NCBI GenBank assembly: GCA_902801465.1
Contig: CADCIH010000002.1
Location: 78,851 to 142,850 of the forward strand
DNA length: 64,000 bases
From: an uncultured Bacteroidia bacterium
GTDB lineage: Bacteria; Bacteroidota; Bacteroidia; Bacteroidales; F082
Reading direction: 5' to 3'
Below are positions 17,583 to 25,149 of the stretch, piece by piece (position 1 is the first letter of the stretch; each line of letters begins with the position of its first letter). The notes below the pieces were generated by a model. The model had not been told where the DNA came from. It did not search any database and worked only from the letters and a program-made list of their open reading frames with translations. A program made the position numbers and the translations under genes.

Positions 17583-17887
17583 ATTGTCCGGGGAGAAATC
17601 CGGACAGTTGAAGGCAATTTGTGCTTGTATCTTGTTGTACGAATTCTGGAAAAACAAGTAGATGAGATATAGATCACAAGTGAGCCAGCCTAAATTGTAT
17701 TCAATCAGTTTAACTGTTGATGCTATAGGCTAGGCAAACAGTGTACTATTTTTATCTACGAGGTTTTCCAGAGCCTGTACAACGGAAATAGCTGCAAAGA
17801 GTTTCCTAGCCTTCTTTTGTATTGTGCCAACTCGGGGAAACTATAGGCGGAAACGTTGTGCCCGACACGGATTAGGGGAATGATATT
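17583..17887 (+). ncRNA. Long structured RNA upstream of the PD-(D/E)XK gene
   Basis: About 305 nt between a strong promoter and the nuclease start, with no credible coding frame. Pairings seen: a 5' hairpin TGTCCGG/CCGGACA (17585-17606); then a long coaxial arm TTGTAC 17635-17640 / GTACAA 17777-17782, CTGGAAAA 17646-17653 / TTTTCCAG 17764-17771, and GTAGAT 17658-17663 / ATCTAC 17754-17759, separated by 5-nt and 3-4-nt symmetric loops. Inside it is GCC-AGCCTA 17684-17692 with TAGGCT-A-GGC 17726-17735. A GGAAA/TTTCC hairpin (17784-17806) follows. CTATAGGC occurs twice (17723 and 17841), which could allow alternative pairing. It matches no riboswitch, retron or intron that I can recall. Confidence 0.65.
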
Positions 17888-18520
17888 ATGAGTGATATTT
17901 CAAAAAGCGCTATTTTCAAAGATAGTATTGAGGAAATAATCAGAGACACTTTTAGAGCTGTTCAAGATGCCTATGATTACCAAACGGAGAATGCTCCAAA
18001 ACTTAACAATCCGAATAGACAAAAACTAAGCCGCATCATCTTTCCCGGAAAAAGGAACGAATCGATACGTATTAGTGAACAGGAACTCAGATTTGTGTTT
18101 GTTGAGCAATTGAACAAGAAAATCGAAAAGGGTTGGGATGTGTTCTACGCAGTTGAAACCCCAACAAAAGATAGTTACAGTGGGTTCAGCAAAGGACGAG
18201 ACCCAAGACAAGATGAAAATGGACGTTCGGGAGAATTCGATCTAGTTATTTTCAATAATCACATGAATCGAATAGCTCTTATTGAGTTTAAAGCCAACAA
18301 TGCTTCATCCCATGACCATAAGAAGGATTTCGTCAAATTGAACAATCCGAAAGAAGGGGGAAAAGAAGTTCTAAGATATCTCATTGAAATAGTCAACGCA
18401 TTCGATAATAGAACGCTCTCACGTCTTCATTCTAAAATCACAGGCAATGAATCCGTGTTCAGATGCTGGTCATTGAAAGATGGAAGAGAGATTACGCAGG
18501 ATATAATAAAGACCAAATAA
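17888..18520 (+). CDS. PD-(D/E)XK nuclease-like protein
   Basis: A 210-residue soluble protein. The PD-(D/E)XK core is visible as GEFDLVIF with D118, a 14-residue spacing, then E133-F-K135 in ALIEFKAN, with a preceding Glu-rich helix (ISEQELRFVFVEQL). This layout matches restriction-endonuclease-like enzymes that cut DNA or RNA with Mg2+. There is no HTH, helicase or methylase domain and no methylase gene next door, so it is not an ordinary restriction enzyme. It is preceded by a 305-nt structured leader RNA, and its base composition is AT-rich. The family name is unknown to me; the nuclease fold is a sequence-pattern inference. Confidence 0.65.
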   Translation: MSDISKSAIFKDSIEEIIRDTFRAVQDAYDYQTENAPKLNNPNRQKLSRIIFPGKRNESIRISEQELRFVFVEQLNKKIEKGWDVFYAVETPTKDSYSGFSKGRDPRQDENGRSGEFDLVIFNNHMNRIALIEFKANNASSHDHKKDFVKLNNPKEGGKEVLRYLIEIVNAFDNRTLSRLHSKITGNESVFRCWSLKDGREITQDIIKTK

Positions 18521-18544
18521 AACAATCTCAAACAACACCGAATA

Positions 18545-19549
18545 ATGATGAAACGAATTTTTAAGGCAATTTCTGCCATAATACTTACGACAGCGACTAT
18601 AATCGCAGTGGGATGTAAGCCTGAAGACCACCCCAACAACGGAGGAAACAATGGTAATAATAACAGTGATGTAGCCGTAACCACATACACTCCTCAAAAC
18701 ATTACTTGTACAACGGCTGATTGTGGTGGCGATGTGATTGTTACACAGGGCCTTTCCCTAAATGAAATAGGAGTGTGTTGGAGCAATGAAGCGGAACCAA
18801 CGGTAGAAGATTTTCACCTTTCGACGACGGATTGGCATACCCCGTTTGTCTGTACCTTGAGTGGACTGCGACCAGGTACTATTTATTATGTTCGCGCCTA
18901 TGCGTTGCGAGGGTTAGAGTATTATTATGGTGAAGAAAAGAACTTTACCACAGATAACAATCCGGGTCATGATTTTGTTGATCTGGGACTTCCAAGCGGT
19001 ACTTTATGGGCGACATGTAACGTGGGTGCCGTTATGCCTGAAGAAATTGGCTACTACTTTGCATGGGGAGAAACGGAACCCAAGGATTCATATAGTTGGA
19101 GTAATTACAAGTATTGTTATCAAATAGAAAATGCACTTACTAAATATTGTTACAATGCCCAATTTGGCCTTAACTACTTTACAGATAATCTTATGATCTT
19201 AGAGCCTGAAGATGATGCGGCCACTGTTAACTGGGGCAATGATTGGCGTACTCCATCTCAAGCCGATGTTGATGAATTGTGGCAGAATACAACCAGCACA
19301 ATTATTATTCAAAATGAAATGATAGGAATACTATTGACTGCTACCAATGGCAATTCCATATTTTTCCCATTTTCAGGTTATATGGTTGATGAAGGAGTCG
19401 TGCAATATTTCAACATCGGCCTATATTGGACAAACACACTTTCTGACAATTCGCCCAAAAATGCAGAAAGATATGGTTTTGGGATGGGTAATGGTCCTTT
19501 TGTTAGCAAACGCTCTTATGGACACGTTGTTCGGCCAGTTCGAAAATAG
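18545..19549 (+). CDS. FISUMP-domain lipoprotein
   Basis: 334 residues with a type II signal peptide (IIAVGC, lipid-modified C24), then an Asn/Gly-rich linker. A fibronectin-III-like module follows, with the phrase LRPGTIYYVRAYALRG typical of Bacteroidota surface proteins. The C-terminal ~190 residues form a FISUMP (Fibrobacter succinogenes major paralogous) domain starting FVDLGLPSGTLWATCNVGA and containing YYFAWGETEPK and WRTPSQADVDEL. It is likely a cell-surface lipoprotein of unknown binding function. It starts 24 bp after the nuclease-like gene and could share its transcript. A terminator follows at 19605. Confidence 0.85.
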   Translation: MMKRIFKAISAIILTTATIIAVGCKPEDHPNNGGNNGNNNSDVAVTTYTPQNITCTTADCGGDVIVTQGLSLNEIGVCWSNEAEPTVEDFHLSTTDWHTPFVCTLSGLRPGTIYYVRAYALRGLEYYYGEEKNFTTDNNPGHDFVDLGLPSGTLWATCNVGAVMPEEIGYYFAWGETEPKDSYSWSNYKYCYQIENALTKYCYNAQFGLNYFTDNLMILEPEDDAATVNWGNDWRTPSQADVDELWQNTTSTIIIQNEMIGILLTATNGNSIFFPFSGYMVDEGVVQYFNIGLYWTNTLSDNSPKNAERYGFGMGNGPFVSKRSYGHVVRPVRK

Positions 19550-19604
19550 CTTTATTAAAAGAGTAAATTGTTGTATAAAGTAAATGGGGCAAAACCCTTG
19601 ATTA

Positions 19605-19630
19605 AGCCGGCAGCGATGTCGGCTTTTTTC
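19605..19630 (+). terminator. Terminator after the FISUMP gene
   Basis: AGCCGGCA / TGTCGGCT stem with a GCGA loop and a T6 run. Confidence 0.8.
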
Positions 19631-19711
19631 TTGTTTTTCTTAAAAAAGGTTTTGTTGATACTGTTTTTTGTTAAAAAACTTACTTTATAAGGTAAATTTT
19701 TAAAAATGTTA

Positions 19712-19719
19712 TATCTTTG
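19712..19719 (+). promoter_or_regulatory. -7 element just before the XRE gene
   Basis: TATCTTTG ends only 7 bp before the ATG at 19727, so the mRNA should be leaderless or nearly so. It also excludes the in-frame upstream ATG at 19706. Confidence 0.65.
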
Positions 19720-19726
19720 CAGCATC

Positions 19727-19999
19727 ATGAAACAAGACACAAAAGGAAGGGAATTGCTTCGTCAGATTGTTGACGAGACTCCTCAGGGCTTAAAAACGCA
19801 ATTGCGATACTCGGATACTATTGCGGTAAAACTGGATGGGATGTTAAAGAAGCGGGGAATGTCGCAACGGGACCTTGCCAGAAGCACGAAAAAGACTGAA
19901 GCCGAAGTATCACGATGGCTTGGGGGAACACATAACTTCACACTACGTACCCTCGCCAAAATATCAATCGTACTAGGCGAAGACTTGATTCAAATATGA
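19727..19999 (+). CDS. XRE-family HTH protein, HigA-antitoxin-like
   Basis: 90 residues. The C-terminal half is a helix-turn-helix ([29 protein letters not shown], then [18 protein letters not shown]), the Cro/C1 arrangement seen in HigA/MqsA-type antitoxins. The N-terminal half ([29 protein letters not shown]) also matches solo antitoxins of HigBA-like modules. No toxin gene lies beside it: the gene before is separated by a terminator and the next is queF. It may be an orphan antitoxin or a stand-alone regulator. Confidence 0.75.
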   Translation: MKQDTKGRELLRQIVDETPQGLKTQLRYSDTIAVKLDGMLKKRGMSQRDLARSTKKTEAEVSRWLGGTHNFTLRTLAKISIVLGEDLIQI

Positions 20000-20049
20000 C
20001 GGACAGGAGTGCTTCTTTGCTAAAATTACGTTGATTGAGAACATTTTAC

Positions 20050-20057
20050 TAATTTTG
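20050..20057 (+). promoter_or_regulatory. -7 element for the que operon
   Basis: TAATTTTG, 18 bp before the queF ATG. The gap is too short for a preQ1 riboswitch. Confidence 0.65.
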
Positions 20058-20075
20058 CAGCCAAATCACAAACCC

Positions 20076-20546
20076 ATGTCACGTAACGAACAAGAACTTC
20101 AAGGTGTCACGCTGTTAGGGAACCAAAACACCCACTACAGCTATGACTATACCCCCGAGGTACTGGAGACCTTCGAGAACAAACACCCGGAGAACGATTA
20201 TCTGGTGACCCTCGACTGCCCAGAGTTTACCTCACTGTGCCCCAAGACGGGTCAGCCTGACTTCGGACACATTATTATTAATTACATCCCACGCACCTTG
20301 ATGGTGGAGAGCAAGAGCCTCAAACTCTACCTCTTCAGTTTCCGCAACCATGGCGACTTCCACGAGGACTGCGTGAACATCATCATGAAGGACCTCGTCA
20401 AGCTGATGGATCCCAAGTATTTGGAGGTCATCGGCTTGTTCAATCCCCGTGGCGGCATCTCCATCAAGCCCTTCGCCAACTACGGCGACGCCGACCATCA
20501 GGATCTGGTCAAACAACGTCTCTTAGCTTGTTTCCATAATGAATAA
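20076..20546 (+). CDS. queF: NADPH-dependent 7-cyano-7-deazaguanine reductase
   Basis: 156 residues, the short unimodular QueF. It reduces preQ0 to preQ1 in the cytoplasm, the last step before tRNA insertion by Tgt. The T-fold signature is clear: the catalytic Cys in [17 protein letters not shown] (the second Cys), the QueF motif [21 protein letters not shown] and C-terminal FNPRGGI. The ATG at 20076 follows the promoter; the longer frame from 20031 would include the promoter. It is the first gene of queF-queC-queD-queE. Confidence 0.95.
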   Translation: MSRNEQELQGVTLLGNQNTHYSYDYTPEVLETFENKHPENDYLVTLDCPEFTSLCPKTGQPDFGHIIINYIPRTLMVESKSLKLYLFSFRNHGDFHEDCVNIIMKDLVKLMDPKYLEVIGLFNPRGGISIKPFANYGDADHQDLVKQRLLACFHNE

Positions 20547-20550
20547 CTTT

Positions 20551-20571
20551 TCACTTTCCACTCTCCACTCC
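20551..20571 (+). repeat. 7-nt tandem repeat, family B (between queF and queC)
   Basis: TCACTTT, CCACTCT and CCACTCC, ending one base before the queC start codon. The same units occur in frame inside valS (3680-3714). Confidence 0.75.
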
Positions 20572-20572
20572 C

Positions 20573-21247
20573 ATGAAAGACTCCGTCATCATCATCTCCG
20601 GCGGCATGGACTCGACCACCATGCTTTACGAGTTCAAGGATGAAATCGCCTTGGCCATCACCTTCGACTATGGGTCCACCCAGAATGGACGTGAGCGGGT
20701 GTGCGCCATCACCCACTGCCAGCGTTTGGGCATCAAACATATTGTGGTGCCGCTGGAGTTCATGCACCGCTATTTCAAGAGTGCCCTGCTGATGACGGCT
20801 GACGATATTCCGGAAGGCAACTACGACGACGAAAACATGAAATCCACGGTGGTTCCTTTCCGCAATGGCATCATGCTGGCCATCGCTGCTGGCATTGCGG
20901 AGAGCAACGGACTGAAACGGGTGATGATCGCCAACCACTCGGGCGACCACTCCATCTATCCCGACTGCCGTCCGAGCTTTGTCAATGCCATGTCGGAAGC
21001 GATGTCGAATGGAACGTATGACCATATAACTGTATATGCACCTTATACCAATCTCAGCAAGAAGGAAATCGCCGAACATGGCAAGGCCTTGGGCATTGAT
21101 TACAGCGAGACATACTCCTGTTATAAAGGTGGCGAAAAACACTGCGGCAAATGCGGCACCTGCCGCGAACGCATCCAGGCCCTCCACGACGCCGGCATCA
21201 TCGACAACACAGAATATGAATGCGGAATTTTCATTCCGCATTCCTAA
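20573..21247 (+). CDS. queC: 7-cyano-7-deazaguanine synthase
   Basis: A 224-residue ATP-pyrophosphatase that converts 7-carboxy-7-deazaguanine plus ammonia to preQ0. The PP-loop SGGMDSTTMLYEF lies at residues 6-18. The zinc cluster of four Cys is near the end (CYKGGEKHCGKCGTC). The C-terminal tail TEYECGIFIPHS is encoded by a heptad-repeat hairpin (21218-21260) that overlaps the stop codon, so the natural end is probably altered by the repeat. It lies 26 bp after queF and 21 bp before queD in one operon. Confidence 0.95.
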   Translation: MKDSVIIISGGMDSTTMLYEFKDEIALAITFDYGSTQNGRERVCAITHCQRLGIKHIVVPLEFMHRYFKSALLMTADDIPEGNYDDENMKSTVVPFRNGIMLAIAAGIAESNGLKRVMIANHSGDHSIYPDCRPSFVNAMSEAMSNGTYDHITVYAPYTNLSKKEIAEHGKALGIDYSETYSCYKGGEKHCGKCGTCRERIQALHDAGIIDNTEYECGIFIPHS

Positions 21248-21260
21248 TTCCTAATTCCGC
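21218..21260. repeat. Heptad repeat family C and hairpin at the queC stop
   Basis: Units ATTCCGC, ATTCCTA, ATTCCTA and ATTCCGC (21233-21260). An upstream inverted arm makes a perfect 11-bp hairpin GAATGCGGAAT / ATTCCGCATTC (21218-21243) with a 4-nt loop. The array covers the last codons and stop of queC. A related array is at 29506. Confidence 0.85.
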
Positions 21261-21268
21261 ATTAAAAA

Positions 21269-21622
21269 ATGTATTACGTAAGAAAAACCTTAGAAATATC
21301 TGCTTGCCATCAGCTTTATCTCGATTATGAGAGCAAATGCGAGAACCTGCATGGCCACAATTGGAAGATCAACGTGTATTGCCGTGCTGAGCAACTCGAC
21401 AGCAATGGCATGGTGTGCGACTTCACCTTGATCAAAAAGATGATCCATGGTAAGATCGATCATACCAACATCAACGAAGTGCTCGATTTCAACCCAACCG
21501 CCGAAAATCTGGCCAAGTGGATCGTCGACACGGTGCCGAACTGCTACCGCGCCGACGTTTGGGAGTCACGCGATAACAAGGCCTCCTATATCAAGGACGA
21601 TGCGCCACAAAACTTCGATTGA
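21269..21622 (+). CDS. queD: 6-carboxy-tetrahydropterin synthase
   Basis: A 117-residue T-fold enzyme that turns dihydroneopterin triphosphate into 6-carboxy-tetrahydropterin, the first committed step of 7-deazaguanine synthesis. Zinc-binding histidines appear in SACHQL and in NLHGHNW (HxH). The catalytic Cys lies in YESKCENLHGH and the DHTNINEVL motif follows. The length is typical. The TGA overlaps the queE ATG by one base (TGATG), so the two are translationally coupled. Confidence 0.94.
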   Translation: MYYVRKTLEISACHQLYLDYESKCENLHGHNWKINVYCRAEQLDSNGMVCDFTLIKKMIHGKIDHTNINEVLDFNPTAENLAKWIVDTVPNCYRADVWESRDNKASYIKDDAPQNFD

Positions 21623-22212
21623 TGTTTAAAATCAACGAAATATTCCACTCCCTTCAAGGCGAAGGCTTCCACACTGGAACGCCAGCGGTCTTCGTGCGCT
21701 TCAGCGGATGCAACCTCCATTGTGCCTTTTGCGACACCCAGCATCAAACTGGTACCTTGATGTCAACCCAAGCCATCATTGATGAGGTCAACAAATACCC
21801 CAATGCCCCGTTGATTGTCCTGACCGGCGGCGAACCGTCTTTGTTTATCGACGAGGCCTTTGTTGAAGAGCTGAAGCGTCAAACGGGTAAGCACATCGCC
21901 ATCGAGACCAACGGCACCCGACCTTTGCCCACCAATCTTGATTGGGTGACCTTCTCACCCAAAACGGGATTCGATGGGGGAGATGCCGAGCCTTGTGTTC
22001 TTAAACAATGTAACGAGTTGAAGGTGGTGTATCTGGGCCAAGACCTAAGACAATATGAAGGTGTCAAAGCCAGCCATCGGTTCCTTCAGCCGTGCTTCTC
22101 AGAAGATGATGCTCAATGCCAGATCAATATGAAAGCCTGTGTGGAAGCTGTGTTGAATAATCCCGGATGGCGCCTCTCTCTTCAAACCCACCGCATCCTC
22201 AACATCCGTTAA
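21622..22212 (+). CDS. queE: 7-carboxy-7-deazaguanine synthase (radical SAM)
   Basis: A 196-residue radical-SAM enzyme converting 6-carboxy-tetrahydropterin to 7-carboxy-7-deazaguanine. The cluster motif CNLHCAFCDT gives a CxxxCxxC [4Fe-4S] site near residues 31-38. The GGEPSLF motif for SAM binding follows, then an ETNGTRPLP segment. The start ATG at 21622 is fixed by overlap with the queD stop. It is the last gene of the queFCDE operon; the next gene is on the other strand. Confidence 0.94.
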   Translation: MFKINEIFHSLQGEGFHTGTPAVFVRFSGCNLHCAFCDTQHQTGTLMSTQAIIDEVNKYPNAPLIVLTGGEPSLFIDEAFVEELKRQTGKHIAIETNGTRPLPTNLDWVTFSPKTGFDGGDAEPCVLKQCNELKVVYLGQDLRQYEGVKASHRFLQPCFSEDDAQCQINMKACVEAVLNNPGWRLSLQTHRILNIR

Positions 22213-22233
22213 ATCCGTGTAATCCCTGGTTTA

Positions 22234-22956
22234 TTACCTTTTTGCCTCGCAATAAACCAAAAACACCGCCGGTTTCTTGTTCAAGTCGCCCTTGAACTTC
22301 TTCCATTCCGCCACATCTTGACTGATGATCAATTCATCCTCGCAGGTGAGGTTGCATGCCACGCACACGCGGGTGGAAGGGTGGAGGTTTTTGCATAGAT
22401 CGGCAATCATGGCGTTGTTACGAAAAGGGGTCTCGATGAAGAGTTCGGTCTCATCGTTGGTCATGGACCTACGTTCCAGGTTTTTGATGGCGTTCTGCCG
22501 TTCGGGACTCTTGATGGGCAGGTAGCCATGGAAGGCAAAGGCCTGTCCGTTGAAGCCCGAGGCCATCAAAGCCAAGATCATGGCGTTGGGACCGACGAGC
22601 GGGACCACCTGGATGCCTGCGGAATGGGCCAGGTCGACAACCAAGGCGCCGGGATCGGCCACGCAGGGGGTGCCGGCTTCCGACATCAGCCCCATGTCCT
22701 CGCCTTGCAGACAGGGACCGAGATGTTCCATCAAATCGAGGTTGTGGGCGTTGTGCTTGTCGAGCTCGATGAATTCGATGTCGTCGATGGGGCAGTCCAT
22801 CCCGATGCGGCTCAGCACACGACGCGAGGTGCGGGTGTTCTCCACCACGAAATGCCTCAGACGTTTCACAATGGCGAGGCTGCCTGCGGGAATCACCTGC
22901 TCAGGCTTGGTCGCACCCAAAAGGTTGGGCACCAGATAAAGCTTTCCGAAAACCAT
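22234..22956 (-). CDS. RsmI-like SAM-dependent methyltransferase
   Basis: 240 residues of the tetrapyrrole-methylase-like fold used by 16S rRNA 2'-O-ribose methyltransferase RsmI (YraL). The glycine motif MSEAGTPCVADPG, then VVPLVGPNAMILALMASGF and FHGYLP follow the family closely, as does ELFIETPFRNN. It is a Bacteroidota form, shorter than E. coli RsmI, and may modify C1402 of 16S rRNA or another target. Its ATG follows the dnaA stop with no gap (TAAATG), so it is probably coupled to dnaA. Confidence 0.8.
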   Translation of the reverse strand: MVFGKLYLVPNLLGATKPEQVIPAGSLAIVKRLRHFVVENTRTSRRVLSRIGMDCPIDDIEFIELDKHNAHNLDLMEHLGPCLQGEDMGLMSEAGTPCVADPGALVVDLAHSAGIQVVPLVGPNAMILALMASGFNGQAFAFHGYLPIKSPERQNAIKNLERRSMTNDETELFIETPFRNNAMIADLCKNLHPSTRVCVACNLTCEDELIISQDVAEWKKFKGDLNKKPAVFLVYCEAKR

Positions 22957-24378
22957 TTATATGAGGATTTTCTTTTCAATTTCGGCCACCATTGACTTGA
23001 ACTGCTTGTCGGTATCGATGCGGTCCGATACGGTCTTGCAGGCATGGTGCACGGTGGCGTGGTCCTTGCCGCCGCAATACTGCCCGATGACGGCGAGACT
23101 CACACCGGAATATTTCTTCGCGAAGTACATCACGATCTGACGGGCCTGGACCACCTCGTGCTTGCGGGTGTTCTGCGAGAGGGTCTCGATGGGAATCGAG
23201 AAGAAGTCGCAAACCACGTTCATGATATACTCGACCGACACCTCCTTCACGGAGTTGCGGATGAAACGCTCGATGATCTGTTGGGCCAGCTCCAAGGTGA
23301 TGGCCTTCTTGTTGAGCGACGACTGCGCCACCAATGAGATGAGCACGCCTTCCAACTCACGGATGTTGGTGCGCACGCTGGTGGCGATATAATTAATGAT
23401 CTCGTCGGGCAACTCGATGCCGTTGTTGTAGAGTTTGTTCTTCAGGATGGCGCAACGCGTGTTGGCGTCGGGCATCTGAAGGTCGGCGGTGAGACCCCAC
23501 TTGAACCTCGAGAGCAACCTCGGCTCCATGTCCTGCAAATCCACCGGTAACTTGTCGCTGGTCATCACCAGCTGCTTGCCGTTCTGATGCAGGTAGTTGA
23601 AGATATGGAAGAAGGTCTCCTGTGTCTTCGTCTTCTTGGCCAAGAACTGGATGTCGTCGATGAGCAACACGTCGATCATCTGGTAGAAATGTACGAAGTC
23701 GTTCAGGTTTTGGTTCTTCGAGGCATTCACGAACTGGTTCACAAACTGCTCGGTCTGCACATACAATACGGTCTTCTCGGGGAACTTGTGCTTTACGTGA
23801 AGTCCGATGGCATGACAGAGGTGAGTCTTTCCCAAACCGGTCTGGCTATATATTAATAAGGGATTGAAGGCGGTCTTGCCAGGGTTCTCGGCGATGGCCA
23901 ATCCTGCCGAACGGGCCAGACGGTTGCAGTCGCCTTCCACGAAGTTGTCAAACGAATAGTTCTCGTTGAGCTGCGAGTCAATCTCCATCTTCTTCAAGCC
24001 AGGGAAGATGAAAGGGTTGACTGGATTCTGGGTGAGACTCTCAGGTGCGGGACGTCCCAAGGCACCGTTCTTCACAGCATCACGGTTGGTGCCCGGAACC
24101 ACCATGCGGTAGGTCTGGTCGCTGCTGTCCATCACAATGCTGTACTCCAACTTACCCTCCGTGCCCAACACGCGCTTGATGGTCTTCTTCAACAGACTGA
24201 GGTAATGCTCCTCCAACCACTCGTAAAAAAACTGACTCGGGACCTGGATGGTCAAGACGTTGTTCGAAAAACCAATGGGAACGATAGGCATAAACCACGT
24301 CGCGTATGCCTGCTCCGACGTGTTGTCCTTGATGATTTCAAGGCATTTGCGCCATATCTCATTGTGGTTTTTCATCAT
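22957..24378 (-). CDS. dnaA: Chromosomal replication initiator protein
   Basis: 473 residues from the ATG at 24378 (24375 is also possible). Domain I is at the N-terminus (NHNEIWRKCLEIIKDN). A short linker leads to the AAA+ domain with Walker A SQTGLGKTHL, Ser replacing the usual first Gly, and Walker B VLLIDDIQFL. Domain IV is a C-terminal helix-turn-helix with the DnaA signature CGGKDHATVHHACKT. It binds DnaA boxes and opens oriC. The ~155 bp upstream is AT-rich, but no TTATNCACA-type boxes are visible, so the origin is not evidently here. Confidence 0.96.
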   Translation of the reverse strand: MMKNHNEIWRKCLEIIKDNTSEQAYATWFMPIVPIGFSNNVLTIQVPSQFFYEWLEEHYLSLLKKTIKRVLGTEGKLEYSIVMDSSDQTYRMVVPGTNRDAVKNGALGRPAPESLTQNPVNPFIFPGLKKMEIDSQLNENYSFDNFVEGDCNRLARSAGLAIAENPGKTAFNPLLIYSQTGLGKTHLCHAIGLHVKHKFPEKTVLYVQTEQFVNQFVNASKNQNLNDFVHFYQMIDVLLIDDIQFLAKKTKTQETFFHIFNYLHQNGKQLVMTSDKLPVDLQDMEPRLLSRFKWGLTADLQMPDANTRCAILKNKLYNNGIELPDEIINYIATSVRTNIRELEGVLISLVAQSSLNKKAITLELAQQIIERFIRNSVKEVSVEYIMNVVCDFFSIPIETLSQNTRKHEVVQARQIVMYFAKKYSGVSLAVIGQYCGGKDHATVHHACKTVSDRIDTDKQFKSMVAEIEKKILI

Positions 24379-24534
24379 GATTTCTCGACCTTTTTTCACT
24401 CGAATTTGGAACTGCAAATATCTAATGAAAAAAGTTAATAAAAAATTTTTTTTGCTATTGACTTTATACTTTTTTCACCGTAAATTACGAGCAAAAAGTG
24501 TTGTAAAAAATATAGCAAATTTTAAATCATTGAT

Positions 24535-25149
24535 TTACAATGTTTTAAGATATTTTATTGTAACACCAAAAATATTCTTGAATTTGGCAACGATTTGGTC
24601 TGCATTGTTTTTCCTTGTTGAAAACTCTAAGTAACAGTCGATTTCAAAACGGGGGTTGCGCTGCTCCAGTCCTTCCTCTTTCATCACTCGCATCACGTCG
24701 TTCATCAAGGGATAGGCGAACTCGAGACTGTACACCTCGTCGACGGTCTTCTCGATGACAACGGCGTTGTCCAAGGCATCCCTCGCCGCCGTCTTGTAGG
24801 CGTTGATAAGACCGCTCACCCCGAGCTTGATGCCCCCGAAGTAACGCACCACGATGACACACACATTGGTGACGTCCTTCGAGAGAATCTGGTTGAGGAT
24901 GGGCTTCCCAGCCGTGCCCGAAGGCTCGCCGTCGTCGGATGAACGGAAACAACTCTTGTCGGGACCGATCATGTAGGCGTAACAATGATGCCTTGCGTCG
25001 TAATACTTCTTCTTTACCTCCGCCAAGGCCTGCTTCACCTCCTCCTCGCTGGTCACAGTGAAGGCCGTGGCGATGAACTTGCTGCCCTTCTCCTTGTAAA
25101 GGCCTTCCCCAGGCACCGAAAGCATCTTATAGGTGTCGTCGAACATCAT
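24535..25149 (-). CDS. yigZ: YigZ/IMPACT family protein
   Basis: 204 residues with the UPF0029/IMPACT N-terminal domain: KGSKFIATAF, then ARHHCYAYMIG, SSDDGEPSGTAGKPIL, VVRYFGGIKLGVSGLINAYKTA. A C-terminal ferredoxin-like domain follows. The cellular role is unsettled; eukaryotic IMPACT regulates translation through Gcn1. The start ATG at 25149 overlaps the TGA of the EamA gene (ATGA), with an alternative ATG three bases later. Transcription is from the EamA promoter. Confidence 0.9.
   Translation of the reverse strand: MMFDDTYKMLSVPGEGLYKEKGSKFIATAFTVTSEEEVKQALAEVKKKYYDARHHCYAYMIGPDKSCFRSSDDGEPSGTAGKPILNQILSKDVTNVCVIVVRYFGGIKLGVSGLINAYKTAARDALDNAVVIEKTVDEVYSLEFAYPLMNDVMRVMKEEGLEQRNPRFEIDCYLEFSTRKNNADQIVAKFKNIFGVTIKYLKTL

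Noticed and set aside
17583-17887. Retron, group II intron or CRISPR-type RNA
   Set aside because: There is no reverse transcriptase, maturase or Cas gene nearby, no repeat-spacer pattern, and no domain V-like motif.
20058-20075. preQ1 riboswitch before queF
   Set aside because: Only 18 bp separate the -7 element from the start codon, too short for any preQ1 aptamer.
24379-24534. Replication origin next to dnaA
   Set aside because: The gap is AT-rich, but no DnaA boxes of the TTATNCACA type are visible on either strand.
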